A stretch of 64,000 bases of DNA. Source: CAYTZN01 sp964442495. Its GTDB lineage: Bacteria; Pseudomonadota; Gammaproteobacteria; Legionellales; Legionellaceae. This document shows positions 35,486-43,760 of this stretch, one piece after another. The translations under genes and the position numbers were made by a program. Location: the NCBI GenBank assembly GCA_964442495.1, contig CAYTZN010000011.1:7599-71598 (forward strand). Direction: 5' to 3'. Below the pieces are notes generated by a model. That model made no database searches and was not told where the DNA came from. It was given only the letters and a program-made list of their open reading frames with translations. Every line of letters starts with the position of its first letter. The first letter of the stretch is position 1.

Positions 35486-36156
35486 CTGTTTATATGAAAG
35501 AGCCAGAGCAAAAAGCTGTTGCTTGTGTTCTCTGGATGCATGGCTTGGGGGCTGATGCACAAGACATGGCAGGCTTGGCCACTGAGTTGCCTATAAAGGC
35601 GCCTGTTCGTCATGTGTTTATTGATGCGCCAGTGCGTCCGGTAACGTTGAATAACCAAATGCCTATGCGCGCATGGTATGATATTGTTGGTGTTAATTTT
35701 ACCGATAGAGAGGATTATCTTGGGATCTCGCATTCTGAGGCTATTATTCGCGAAGTTTTTGAGGGGCAGTTGCGAGAGGGGTTTAGGTCTGAGCAGATAT
35801 TTTTCGCGGGATTTTCTCAAGGTGGGGCAATGGCGCTTTTTACGGGGTTGCAAACGTCGTCACCTATTGCAGGAATTATTGCACTATCGTCTTATTTTCC
35901 ATGTGCGTCTCGATGCAATGTCTTATTGAATAAAGAAACACCTCTATTTTTGGGCGTTGGAAAATACGATCCTCTCGTCTTGCCAGCGTGGGCGAATTTA
36001 ACAATCCATACGTTGCAAAGCAAAGGGTTTCACAATATAACGCGCCATGATTATCCCATGGAGCACTCTATATGCCTTGAGGAAATCAATGATTTAGCGG
36101 TGTGGCTAGACACACAAGTGGCACTAATTCACCATGGTGATGGGAGCGTAAAATGA
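35482..36156 (+). CDS. Phospholipase/carboxylesterase family hydrolase
   Basis: Alpha/beta hydrolase of the acyl-protein-thioesterase/carboxylesterase family, about 224 aa. LWMHGLGADAQDM starts the fold, the nucleophile elbow is FAGFSQGGAMA (Ser112), followed by the Asp in GKYDPLV and His in MEHSICLEE. Start uncertain: TTG 35482 has GGAG at 35470-35473 with an 8-nt spacer and couples to the small ORF; ATG 35476 has the same GGAG only 2 nt away. Overlaps ratA by ATGA. Confidence 0.85.
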   Translation: MTVYMKEPEQKAVACVLWMHGLGADAQDMAGLATELPIKAPVRHVFIDAPVRPVTLNNQMPMRAWYDIVGVNFTDREDYLGISHSEAIIREVFEGQLREGFRSEQIFFAGFSQGGAMALFTGLQTSSPIAGIIALSSYFPCASRCNVLLNKETPLFLGVGKYDPLVLPAWANLTIHTLQSKGFHNITRHDYPMEHSICLEEINDLAVWLDTQVALIHHGDGSVK

Positions 36157-36581
36157 CCGTAGTTAAAAAATCACGAGAAGTACCTTATTCGTGCGAACAA
36201 ATGTACACATTAGTGAATGATATTGAGCGATATGGGGAATTTTTACCATATTTTGCTGAAAGTGTGGTGCACCATCGTGATGAGGATGAGGTGCAGGCCA
36301 CGTTGAGCATAAATGCTGCCGGAATGACGAAATCCTTCACCACTCGCAATCGGCTACAAGCCAACAAAATGATTGAGTTACGTTTGGTGGATGGCCCATT
36401 TAATCATTTGGAAGGCTTTTGGCGCTTTGATGAAACAGAGAAAGGTTGTTTGATTTCATTTGACTTAGAATTTGAGTTTGCAGGGCGAATGGTTTCCATG
36501 TTGTTAGGTCCTGTTTTTGAGCAAGTAACGGATAAGATGGTGGATGCGTTTTGTGGTAGGGCTGAGGCTTTATATGGTTGA
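36153..36581 (+). CDS. ratA: RatA-type START/COQ10-domain protein
   Basis: A 142-aa START-fold protein with the family segments REVPYSCEQMYTLVNDIERY and AFCGRAEALYG end. E. coli RatA associates with 50S and blocks 70S joining; homologues (Coq10) bind ubiquinone. Coupled to the esterase (ATGA) and to rnfH (8-nt overlap). The ratA-rnfH-bamE order is common in this class. Confidence 0.9.
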   Translation: MTVVKKSREVPYSCEQMYTLVNDIERYGEFLPYFAESVVHHRDEDEVQATLSINAAGMTKSFTTRNRLQANKMIELRLVDGPFNHLEGFWRFDETEKGCLISFDLEFEFAGRMVSMLLGPVFEQVTDKMVDAFCGRAEALYG

Positions 36582-36846
36582 TGTTGAGTTGCTTTATATT
36601 CCAGGGTCTCAAGAAGTTGTGCATTGTTGGTTAACAGTAGCGGCAGGTGCTACGGTTTCTGATGTATTGCTGGCGTCTGGTGTGCTGGCGACGCATCCGG
36701 AAGTGAAAGGCATGCCCGTTGGTATTTTTTCTACGTTGGTCACTTTAGATATGAAGGTTAAATCGGGCGATAGGGTTGAAATTTATAGATCATTGTTGGT
36801 TGATCCTAAAGAAAAACGACGTCAACGAGCTCGGCTAACACGTTAA
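36574..36846 (+). CDS. rnfH: RnfH family ubiquitin-like protein
   Basis: A 90-aa beta-grasp protein (MVDVELLYIPGSQEVV, GIFSTLVTLD, GDRVEIYRSLLVDPKEKRR). ATG 36574 is used, with GAGG upstream and within the end of ratA; an upstream in-frame start at 36544 is unlikely. Function unknown despite the name; the DPKEKRRQRA end is typical. Confidence 0.92.
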   Translation: MVDVELLYIPGSQEVVHCWLTVAAGATVSDVLLASGVLATHPEVKGMPVGIFSTLVTLDMKVKSGDRVEIYRSLLVDPKEKRRQRARLTR

Positions 36847-36849
36847 AAT

Positions 36850-36874
36850 AGCCAGAGCTTAGCTCGCTCTGGCT
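36850..36874. terminator. Hairpin between convergent rnfH and bamE
   Basis: AGCCAGAGC (36850-36858) pairs perfectly with GCTCTGGCT (36866-36874), loop TTAGCTC, 4 nt after the rnfH stop. On the minus strand the stem is followed by ATTTTAA. Probably shared by both strands. The remaining 36875-37028 holds only a 30-codon minus-strand frame (36882-36974) without Shine-Dalgarno and a DnaA-box-like TGTGGATAA at 37009-37017. Confidence 0.6.
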
Positions 36875-37028
36875 GTATGCTTTATATCCGATTGCGACAT
36901 TTCATTTCGATGTTGTCTTCTATGGTTGGCATTTGCTCTAAAATGTTAGGCATATAGGGTATTAGCACATCCATGTCTATAGCATTTACGTGGGCCTATG
37001 CGTTAAGATGTGGATAATATAAATACAA

Positions 37029-37343
37029 TTAAGGCTTATGTTCAATACGTGAAAGTACGCCATTTTTAAAATATAGACTCAGGTTTTGAACCTTCATGGC
37101 GCCACCACCTTTGCGCCACGTAAACGCATAATCCCATCGGTCATTATTAAACATAGGGCTCATTAAACTTGTACCCATGAGTATAGCCGCATCATCTTTG
37201 CTCATTCCTATTTTTAGTCGTTCTAATTTTGCAGCAGGAAGTAAATTTCCTTGTTGGACAATCCGTCGTGAAAAGTCATACGATGCGCAGTTAGACAGGG
37301 AGAGTATTAGGGTGATGCTGATAAGAAGATTTCTAAATTGCAT
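37029..37343 (-). CDS. bamE: Outer membrane assembly lipoprotein BamE
   Basis: A 104-aa BamE/SmpA lipoprotein. ATG 37343 gives signal MQFRNLLISITLILSLSNC with lipobox LSNC (Cys20). Then come NLLPAAKLERLKIGMSKDD and the DRWDYAF segment of the family fold. Part of the BAM complex for beta-barrel insertion. In many relatives it is next to fur; here four genes separate them. Confidence 0.9.
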   Translation of the reverse strand: MQFRNLLISITLILSLSNCASYDFSRRIVQQGNLLPAAKLERLKIGMSKDDAAILMGTSLMSPMFNNDRWDYAFTWRKGGGAMKVQNLSLYFKNGVLSRIEHKP

Positions 37344-37426
37344 ATGTTTGTCCGTAGTAAAAAACCTCGTCATCATACCACGCAATTTCTTGAAAGGCAG
37401 TGAGCGAGCTATAAATATGGCTATCT

Positions 37427-38917
37427 TTATACACCAGAGAAGTTCTTTTTAAAACGATAAAGTGTATAAGTGCTTCCCTGAAAATGGCAGGTTTTAATTT
37501 CTGTTAAATTCATAAGGATGTTATTGGGAATCAAAGCAGGTTCATTGGCATCAATAACCAGATAGCTTTCATGCTCGTGGGATAAGAGCGCGTCAAGCAC
37601 CAGGGGATCAACGGTGGTTTGTAATTTCCCTGCGCTATAGAATTGAGCTGAAAACTTTGCTTTTAAATTGCTGGTCCAGTAAATAAGAGAGCTTCCTTTG
37701 GGGGGATGTTGACTTTTCCAAAGGGTCATAACCTCTTTTTGTGATTTAGATAGTAACTGTGGCTCAAAAACAAATAAGGCCGTGATTATTAATAAAATAA
37801 TCCCTGATGATGCCGCTGCAAAAACATAGGTTTTTTTAAACAATAAGGATACGGCAGTCCGATGATAAAGTGTCGCAAAAAGCACTGAAAATGCGGGTAG
37901 ACTTGGGAGCACATATGGCCAAATGATATTTTTAGCCATAGTAAAGAAGAGCAAAGGCATTAAGAAGCAGAGAAACCAATAACTTAGCCATCCGTTTTTA
38001 TCCTGTTTTAAAAGGACGGGGATTTTTTTTGCGTGGTGGCCTAACCAAATAAAAACGCCTAAGGTCCATGGGATAATACCTATGAATGTGTAGACCCAAA
38101 TCATGCCTAAGGGGGCAATGTGGGCGCCACCGTACTTATCACCTTGCCATCCCCCTTGTAAAAACCGACCAAAATGTTCACCCATGATAAAATAATTTAA
38201 AAATCCTGGAGTACGGGATTCAGCTAATAGGTACCAAGGTAGAGCAATTAAAAGTAGAAGCAAACTTCCACTTATCCATGGTAGCTGTGTCCAGAGTGTG
38301 CGCCATTGCTGATGAAGTAGCACCCATAAAAAAATGGGCATGCCGGTAAGGATGAGCACCAAAGGCCCCTTGGCAAGCAAGCCCAGGCCTAGCCCGATAA
38401 AAAACACATAACGCCACATCGACTCTTTTTCAACCACGCTTTTCCAAAAAGCAACGAGGGTCAGCGTGGTACAAAAAAGAAGGGATGGGTCGGTCATGAC
38501 GGCGCCCATGTTTAAAAGAAAGGCGAGGCTTGAGGTGAGCACAAGGATGGTCGTTGCAGCAATGAGGGGGCCTCCCTGTTTTTTGGTAACATTCCATAAG
38601 AGCCCAATAATGCCAAGTGATAAAATAAAGCTTGGAAGGCGAGCTGCAAATTCATTTACGCCCAATAGCTTCATTGAAAGCGCAGATAACCAAAATGATA
38701 AAGGGGGCTTCGCCCAAAAGGGGGTTATATAGTCATGCAGGGGGGTGACCCAGTTGCCGGTTTCTAACATTTTCCTTGCAATTTCCGCATAGCGTGCTTC
38801 GGTAGTGTCATTGAGTGGAATAAAATACATCGCTATCAGGCGGCAAATGAGTAAAAAAATCAATGCCATCATGATTTGGCTATGCAAAGAAGTTGTTTTT
38901 GAGCGCCATGTTTTCAT
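37427..38917 (-). CDS. ArnT-like glycosyltransferase
   Basis: Polytopic inner-membrane protein of 496 aa in the ArnT/PMT family, which uses undecaprenyl-phosphate sugars. The first periplasmic loop has DTTEARYAEIARKMLETGNW and PFWAKPPLSFW, key acceptor/donor features of ArnT. About a dozen hydrophobic segments are followed by a periplasmic C-terminal domain. Last gene of the cassette; probably transfers a modified sugar onto lipid A or another surface acceptor. Confidence 0.88.
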   Translation of the reverse strand: MKTWRSKTTSLHSQIMMALIFLLICRLIAMYFIPLNDTTEARYAEIARKMLETGNWVTPLHDYITPFWAKPPLSFWLSALSMKLLGVNEFAARLPSFILSLGIIGLLWNVTKKQGGPLIAATTILVLTSSLAFLLNMGAVMTDPSLLFCTTLTLVAFWKSVVEKESMWRYVFFIGLGLGLLAKGPLVLILTGMPIFLWVLLHQQWRTLWTQLPWISGSLLLLLIALPWYLLAESRTPGFLNYFIMGEHFGRFLQGGWQGDKYGGAHIAPLGMIWVYTFIGIIPWTLGVFIWLGHHAKKIPVLLKQDKNGWLSYWFLCFLMPLLFFTMAKNIIWPYVLPSLPAFSVLFATLYHRTAVSLLFKKTYVFAAASSGIILLIITALFVFEPQLLSKSQKEVMTLWKSQHPPKGSSLIYWTSNLKAKFSAQFYSAGKLQTTVDPLVLDALLSHEHESYLVIDANEPALIPNNILMNLTEIKTCHFQGSTYTLYRFKKNFSGV

Positions 38918-38926
38918 GAAAAAATC

Positions 38927-39748
38927 CTAGGGTTTACAGCGAAGTTGGAATGACTTTTCATTTAAATCCATTGTGTATTGTTCACTCATAAAGTAATCAA
39001 ATTCAAAGACGCGATTTTGATAGAGCGGGTCATCTTTATCGGTTGATGTCATGCCGGGATGGCACATGATGAGTCCGCCATCCTGACTGATAGTTAAAAA
39101 CTCCTTAAAATATTTCCTATAATTTTGGCCATGGTTAAAATTATAAATGCCGGCAAAACTTGTGTTGGTAGGAATTTTTAATGTTTCTAGTAAATGTTTA
39201 AACCTAATGCCTCCTAATAAAGGAATGCATTGGCGTTTAGGCGCGCCTTTTAGGGAAGCAAAATCACGCCAGCCATTACTTGTGCTGCGTAAAAAAGAGG
39301 GCAGTTGGCCCTGCTGATGTATACGCAGCAAGCTTTCTCTTATCATGGGGAGTTGATGAACGTGTTGGTGCCCATCAATAAAGTCAGGTGCCATCCCGAT
39401 AGCATTAGTGAAGACCTCTAGCTGGGCTTTGATTTCAGATTCAAGTGTTGCTAGATGCAGTGTTCTTAGATAGCTTTTTTTTAAGATATCACTTAAGCCA
39501 CTAAATTGTGGTCCGTAGTGATTTTGCCAAGGGGTACTTAAAGGGCGCCCATGTGTTAAATTAAAATGAAGCCCAATGTATGTGTTGGTTCGAAGGCACG
39601 TTAACTCTTGCTGTAGCTCAGGCCAAAGGGGGGAGGTTACCATGCAGCTTATGGTGTTTAATTTACCCTTCTTTGCTAAATTCAAAATCCCTTCTGAAAT
39701 GAAAATGTTTTGTGCAAAATCATCGGCACAGAGGAGTAGGTTTTTCAT
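38927..39748 (-). CDS. YdjC/ChbG-family carbohydrate deacetylase
   Basis: A 273-aa deacetylase-fold protein. Metal and catalytic motifs are ADDF (8-11), GLHFNLT (near 59-65), DGHQHVH (near 124-130) and CHPG (near 225-228). ChbG removes N-acetyl from chito-oligosaccharides, and HpnK relatives act on lipid-linked sugars. Beside GtrA, GtrB and ArnT types, it may deacetylate a polyprenyl-linked amino sugar, as ArnD does by deformylation. Starts on the GtrA stop (TAATG). Confidence 0.85.
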   Translation of the reverse strand: MKNLLLCADDFAQNIFISEGILNLAKKGKLNTISCMVTSPLWPELQQELTCLRTNTYIGLHFNLTHGRPLSTPWQNHYGPQFSGLSDILKKSYLRTLHLATLESEIKAQLEVFTNAIGMAPDFIDGHQHVHQLPMIRESLLRIHQQGQLPSFLRSTSNGWRDFASLKGAPKRQCIPLLGGIRFKHLLETLKIPTNTSFAGIYNFNHGQNYRKYFKEFLTISQDGGLIMCHPGMTSTDKDDPLYQNRVFEFDYFMSEQYTMDLNEKSFQLRCKP

Positions 39749-40152
39749 TAGGCAATCGTCTCAATGGGGCGTCGGTAAACGATATAGTTATTGAGTAAAA
39801 ATCCGCTAAGAATGTACCATATCATGGCAGAAAAAATAGCTAATAGATGGTGCAAGCCAATTGATTCTATCAATACATGTTCTATCATTTCTACAAGCAT
39901 TAAATTTGTAAAATTAATCAATAAAAACATGCCTAGTCGCTTTAGGGTATGCCCTTTGGCATCAAATGTGTAACGTAGATTCATGAAAAAACTAAACAAA
40001 ATGCTAATGCTGTAACCCATGGCCGTATAGGCTAAATAACCTAAGCCGGCGGTTGCACCTACATACATGATGAAAAAACAAAGTAGGGTGTTCAGAACGC
40101 CTACGAGAAGATAGTTGTAAAATGGTTTAATCAGCGTGGTGAAGGCTTTCAT
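39748..40152 (-). CDS. GtrA-family membrane protein
   Basis: A 134-aa protein with four hydrophobic segments, the GtrA/DPMS3 architecture (FYNYLLVGVLNTLLCF near the start, RYTFDAKGHTLKRL between segments 2 and 3). GtrA-type proteins are proposed to flip or position polyprenyl-phosphate sugars. It overlaps the GT2 gene upstream by 26 nt and the deacetylase downstream by one base. Confidence 0.88.
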   Translation of the reverse strand: MKAFTTLIKPFYNYLLVGVLNTLLCFFIMYVGATAGLGYLAYTAMGYSISILFSFFMNLRYTFDAKGHTLKRLGMFLLINFTNLMLVEMIEHVLIESIGLHHLLAIFSAMIWYILSGFLLNNYIVYRRPIETIA

Positions 40153-41089
40153 AGGTTATTTCTTGTTTGATGTTGTATAAAGGGCGGTTTTTACTTTCGA
40201 CAAGAATACGACTAATGTATTCGGATATAATGGCCAAAAATAAAAATAGAACCGAAAAGAGTCCTGAGGTTAGGAAAATGACCGAGGCAATGCCGTCAGC
40301 TAATTGTTGATGTGTAAAAAGTTTTTCAATTAATATAAATCCTGCATAACACATCATTATCCCACTAATAAAAATAGACAAGCATGACATGGCTCTAAGA
40401 GGGCGGGATGAAAATCCAATGATAGAGTCTAGTGATAAATTTATTAGTTGTAGGATGTTATATTTACTTTTACCTGCAACCCTTGGTAAACAATGGTAAG
40501 GAACTTGCGCTGATTTAAACCCTACATAGGCAAACATCATGATCAGGTGGCGATCATTTTCGCGCATTTTCTTGAGGGATTCGACCACTTTTTTGCTAAG
40601 AAGACGAAAATTCCCGGTGTCGGCAGATAAATCAAACCCTGTCATTTTACGAGCGACACCATAAAAAACATAAGCAGTTACCCTTTTTAGCCAGGGGTCG
40701 TGCTCACGGTTGGTTCGAGAGGCGGACACTACATCATAGCCCTCAAAGGCTTTCTCTACCAAGTCTGGAATAAGTTCAGGGGGGTGCTGCAAATCGGTAT
40801 CCATTAAAATCACATAATCACCTGTGGCATGATCAAATCCTGCTGTTGATGCAATTTCATGCCCATAGTTTCTTGAAAAGGAGATTAATTTAATAAAAGG
40901 GTGTTTTTCTATATAAGGAAGACAGTGAGCAACGGTTTGATCAGTGGAGCCGTCATCAATTAAAATCAATTCATAATTTTTAAATTGGCGTTCGAACACC
41001 TGAGTTATTTTTTCAATGTATGCGCCTATTAGCATTTCTTCATTATACATGGGCGCTATTACAGAAATTTTAATATTTTCAAACGGCAT
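40127..41089 (-). CDS. GtrB/DPM1-like family 2 glycosyltransferase
   Basis: A 320-aa polyprenyl-phosphate glycosyltransferase. Catalytic GT-A domain with SVIAPMYNEE (9-18), LIDDGSTDQT (41-50), DTDLQHPPE (96-104) and the NREHDPW region, followed by two C-terminal membrane segments. Starts the four-gene cassette GT2-GtrA-deacetylase-ArnT-like. Predicted to load undecaprenyl phosphate with a sugar for the following enzymes. Confidence 0.92.
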   Translation of the reverse strand: MPFENIKISVIAPMYNEEMLIGAYIEKITQVFERQFKNYELILIDDGSTDQTVAHCLPYIEKHPFIKLISFSRNYGHEIASTAGFDHATGDYVILMDTDLQHPPELIPDLVEKAFEGYDVVSASRTNREHDPWLKRVTAYVFYGVARKMTGFDLSADTGNFRLLSKKVVESLKKMRENDRHLIMMFAYVGFKSAQVPYHCLPRVAGKSKYNILQLINLSLDSIIGFSSRPLRAMSCLSIFISGIMMCYAGFILIEKLFTHQQLADGIASVIFLTSGLFSVLFLFLAIISEYISRILVESKNRPLYNIKQEITYESLHHAD

Positions 41090-41343
41090 GATGTTTCGTA
41101 GGAAATAGGTAGTCTCGCATGATTACTGTCGGCGCTTTATTAGTCAATAGAATTTCGAAAATATCCGGGCTTACGGTTGTGCAATAAGGAGCACTCATCT
41201 CCTTTTATTTGAGCATAAACCGCGGCTTGTCGGCGGTATCCACGAGACCTCTGTATGCCGCAGATAAGTCTAAGGCCAATCGAGTCAAAGACAAGTCTCT
41301 TTGTCTTTATAAGTCCTCGCAGGCTCTAAGCTTGCGGGGGTGG
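41090..41343. other. Structured intergenic region between the GT2 gene and fur
   Basis: No ORF. Several stem-loops are packed here: AAGGAG/CTCCTT with 7-nt loop then TTATTT (41186-41210), ACCGC/GCGGT near 41218-41236, AAAGACAA/TTGTCTTT (41287-41294, 41301-41308) and a 10-bp stem with G-U pairs, CCTCGCAGGC/GCTTGCGGGG (41315-41324, 41330-41339). It could be an sRNA or a long leader. No known RNA family was recognised. Confidence 0.4.
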
Positions 41344-41379
41344 TTGTAACATCTTTCCCATCATGGCTATTATGTTACA
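41344..41379 (+). promoter_or_regulatory. Candidate fur promoter with flanking inverted repeat
   Basis: TTGTAA (41344-41349), 18-nt spacer, TATTAT (41368-41373). A perfect 8-bp inverted repeat TGTAACAT (41345-41352) and ATGTTACA (41372-41379) brackets the core promoter, which would suit an operator. It does not match the classical 19-bp Fur box well. Confidence 0.4.
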
Positions 41380-41412
41380 CTGGACAAAATTACATGCCTA
41401 AAAGGAGGCTTT

Positions 41413-41829
41413 GTGGAAGAAAGTCAGCAATTAAAAGATGCTGGGTTAAAAATAACCATGCCGCGCCTCAAGGTACTCCAAATTCTTGAGCAATCTACCG
41501 AGCATCATTTAAGTGCTGAAGACGTTTATAAAGCGCTCCTGGAAATGGGCGAAGATGTGGGTTTAGCTACTGTTTACCGTGTGCTTACTCAATTTGAAGC
41601 GGCGGGGTTAATTCATCGGCATAATTTCGAAGGGGGATACTCCGTTTTTGAGCTCAGTCAGGGTGAGCATCATGATCATTTGGTTTGTATAAAATGCGGC
41701 CGCGTGGAAGAGTTTATTGATGACTTGATTGAGTCCCGCCAAAAAATGATTGCAGAACGTGCCGGTTTTAAAATGACAGCTCATGCTTTAAATATTTATG
41801 GTGTTTGTCCTGGTTGTCAGCCGTTATAG
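41413..41829 (+). CDS. fur: Ferric uptake regulator Fur
   Basis: Fe2+-responsive repressor, 138 aa. The winged helix has TMPRLKVLQILEQ and GLATVYRVLTQFEAAGL. The C-terminal part has HHDHLVCIKCGRVEEF and VCPGC with the regulatory and structural metal ligands. GTG start 41413 follows AAAGGAGG (41401-41408). Its 3' end overlaps the convergent FGase-like gene by 6 nt. Confidence 0.96.
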   Translation: MEESQQLKDAGLKITMPRLKVLQILEQSTEHHLSAEDVYKALLEMGEDVGLATVYRVLTQFEAAGLIHRHNFEGGYSVFELSQGEHHDHLVCIKCGRVEEFIDDLIESRQKMIAERAGFKMTAHALNIYGVCPGCQPL

Positions 41830-42528
41830 TAATAACAGAAGTTCTTTTAGGCTTTTTGACAAAAGGGTAATCATCGTCTTTAGTGAGGTTTTATCTTTCA
41901 CTAAAGACTGATTAACTTCTACTTCCATGCCTATGTAATCTTTTTCAGAGTACTTTTTTCGTAACGCGCTCGTAAAACCATCACTTGCACCGCGGTAAGG
42001 ATAGTTCATCCGCACACGATGGGTTCTGCTTTCTTCTGAAAGTAGCTTTTGCCATTGGCGAGCCACCTCTTTTTCACCATGACGCTTAGGATCATACAAT
42101 AGTCCAATGCAAGCATTACGAGTAACCCCGTTAAAAATAGGGGTGAAGCTATGAACTGATAAATGGAATACTTGGTGGCCACTTTCAATAGCGTCTCTAA
42201 TCATGGTTTCACAACGAGTGCGGTAGGGTAAGTAGTAGTTATTAATGAGGTGTTGTTTTTCAGGTGCGGGCAAATCGCTAGTAAATTCTGAAAAGCAGTC
42301 AGCGCTGGTTAAGCTGCGGTTGCAATCTATCAACAGTCGAGAAATTGAGGCGGTGACATAATCACACTGACACGCTTGGCTTAAACTCAAGGTAATGTCC
42401 AACGCACCAAAATCAATGGCACGATGCGTTTCCAGTAAAGCAGGTTCATTTTTAAATAATGACAGGTGAGAGGGGGGAACCGTATTTACGGCATGCTCAC
42501 AGCTTAAAAATAGGAGAGTAGGTTTCAT
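41824..42528 (-). CDS. N-formylglutamate amidohydrolase-like enzyme
   Basis: Zinc-hydrolase-fold protein (234 aa) of the N-formylglutamate amidohydrolase family. Conserved pieces: FLSCEHAVN (7-15), ETHRAIDFGALD (33-44), HLSVHSFTP (122-130). The family cleaves N-formyl or related N-acyl amides of glutamate. It is not near hut genes but closes a four-gene operon with amidoligases, starting on the amidoligase stop (ATGA). It may hydrolyse or trim the operon's product. Confidence 0.82.
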   Translation of the reverse strand: MKPTLLFLSCEHAVNTVPPSHLSLFKNEPALLETHRAIDFGALDITLSLSQACQCDYVTASISRLLIDCNRSLTSADCFSEFTSDLPAPEKQHLINNYYLPYRTRCETMIRDAIESGHQVFHLSVHSFTPIFNGVTRNACIGLLYDPKRHGEKEVARQWQKLLSEESRTHRVRMNYPYRGASDGFTSALRKKYSEKDYIGMEVEVNQSLVKDKTSLKTMITLLSKSLKELLLLL

Positions 42529-43760
42529 AAAGGTTTAAATTGTTGGTTTTGCAACAAACAATCTCCGAGTTGTCGATACACGTGGGTTAATTGTTGCTTA
42601 CTGAAATCCGAGTTGCAGGCCTTTAAGATGCGTTGACTTAAATTGCCATGCTCCAAAATATGCATAAGCGCTTGTTGGGTTGTAGGGCTTAGTTCCTTGC
42701 TTACACGTTCAATGAGTAAGGACCAGGCATCACGCACGGTCATTACACGCTTTTCAGGCAGTTGCCATTGCCTTAAGACATCGCGGTCGTCTATTTGAAC
42801 GTCTAAACCGTCTTTAAGGGTGCGCTCGTAAATGTGCTTGAGCTTTTCTGTCGGACAGGGTGTGTTATTTGAAAATTCCACATGATTAGCACATAAGCTT
42901 TTAAGAATTGCATGGATAGCATACGCGATAGCCATGTCCGCATTGACACATTCTTGAGTATCAAGAATTCGAATTTCTAGGGCCTTGTGGGCAAATTTAG
43001 GAATAGCTGCACGTGAATTTAACCACTCATGTTGTAATATACCCGTAGGATCAAAAGGGGCAATATCTCGATACATTGGTTGTAATATGTCTTGTTGGTA
43101 TTGGGCTTCTGAAGTAATAAATTCAGGAATAATCTCACCACTAATAGACGGAATGCGTTTTTGATTATTGCTATAAAAAGAAAGTCTGGAATCCAATAGT
43201 CCCGTTTTTACACCATCCAAAATGGGGGTGCTTGCCGCGAGGGCTGGTAGCAAGGGAAGAAGCATCCTGACACTGTTGTGTAAAAGTGAAAACTCACTAT
43301 CATTTTGGAACGGTAAATTGACATGCATGCTTTGTAAATTAGCCCAACCATGGCCTTGGCAGTCAAAAATAGTGTTGTATTGTTGATAAATGGTTTCGTT
43401 ACCGTGTGGCCAGCGTTTTGTTTCTCGTAGGGGGTTCATCCAGGGATGAGCGCCTGTTGGTAATAATTGTAAATCATGCTGAAGAAGCACGGGTTGTAAA
43501 TCAAGGATGGCTTTTTGAAATTGGTTTGCAACGGGGTGATGTGGTGGCTTGGGGCCATTGTTTTTCAATTCAAGCACGTGCATCACTAACTCATTGCTGG
43601 CAGCAATGTCGCCAAGAACAAACTCATTGACTTGTTGTCCCGCTAAGGCTTTTAAAATCAAATCGCTTTTTGGTTGCACTTCTAGTGTATCTTTATTTAC
43701 CAACATGTATTCAATTTCAATACCGAGCACTGAAAAAATCGGATAATTAGACATAGCCAT
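42525..43760 (-). CDS. GCS2-type glutamate-cysteine-ligase-like amidoligase
   Basis: A 411-aa protein of the GCS2 (glutamate-cysteine ligase family 2) superfamily with the glutamine-synthetase fold. LGIEIEYMLVNKDT (12-25) supplies the metal-binding Glu residues; SMHVNLPFQND and LEIRILDTQEC are further conserved. Acts in ATP-dependent amide-bond formation on Glu-like substrates. Starts 14 nt inside the ATP-grasp gene; AGGAAAC precedes the ATG. Standard glutathione GshA of gammaproteobacteria is a different family, so this is probably for another metabolite. Confidence 0.82.
   Translation of the reverse strand: MAMSNYPIFSVLGIEIEYMLVNKDTLEVQPKSDLILKALAGQQVNEFVLGDIAASNELVMHVLELKNNGPKPPHHPVANQFQKAILDLQPVLLQHDLQLLPTGAHPWMNPLRETKRWPHGNETIYQQYNTIFDCQGHGWANLQSMHVNLPFQNDSEFSLLHNSVRMLLPLLPALAASTPILDGVKTGLLDSRLSFYSNNQKRIPSISGEIIPEFITSEAQYQQDILQPMYRDIAPFDPTGILQHEWLNSRAAIPKFAHKALEIRILDTQECVNADMAIAYAIHAILKSLCANHVEFSNNTPCPTEKLKHIYERTLKDGLDVQIDDRDVLRQWQLPEKRVMTVRDAWSLLIERVSKELSPTTQQALMHILEHGNLSQRILKACNSDFSKQQLTHVYRQLGDCLLQNQQFKPL

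Noticed and set aside
36882..36974. A 30-codon minus-strand frame between rnfH and bamE with protein-like composition
   Set aside because: No Shine-Dalgarno sequence, an upstream in-frame stop, and part of the frame lies next to the shared terminator. May be a remnant, but not supported as a gene.
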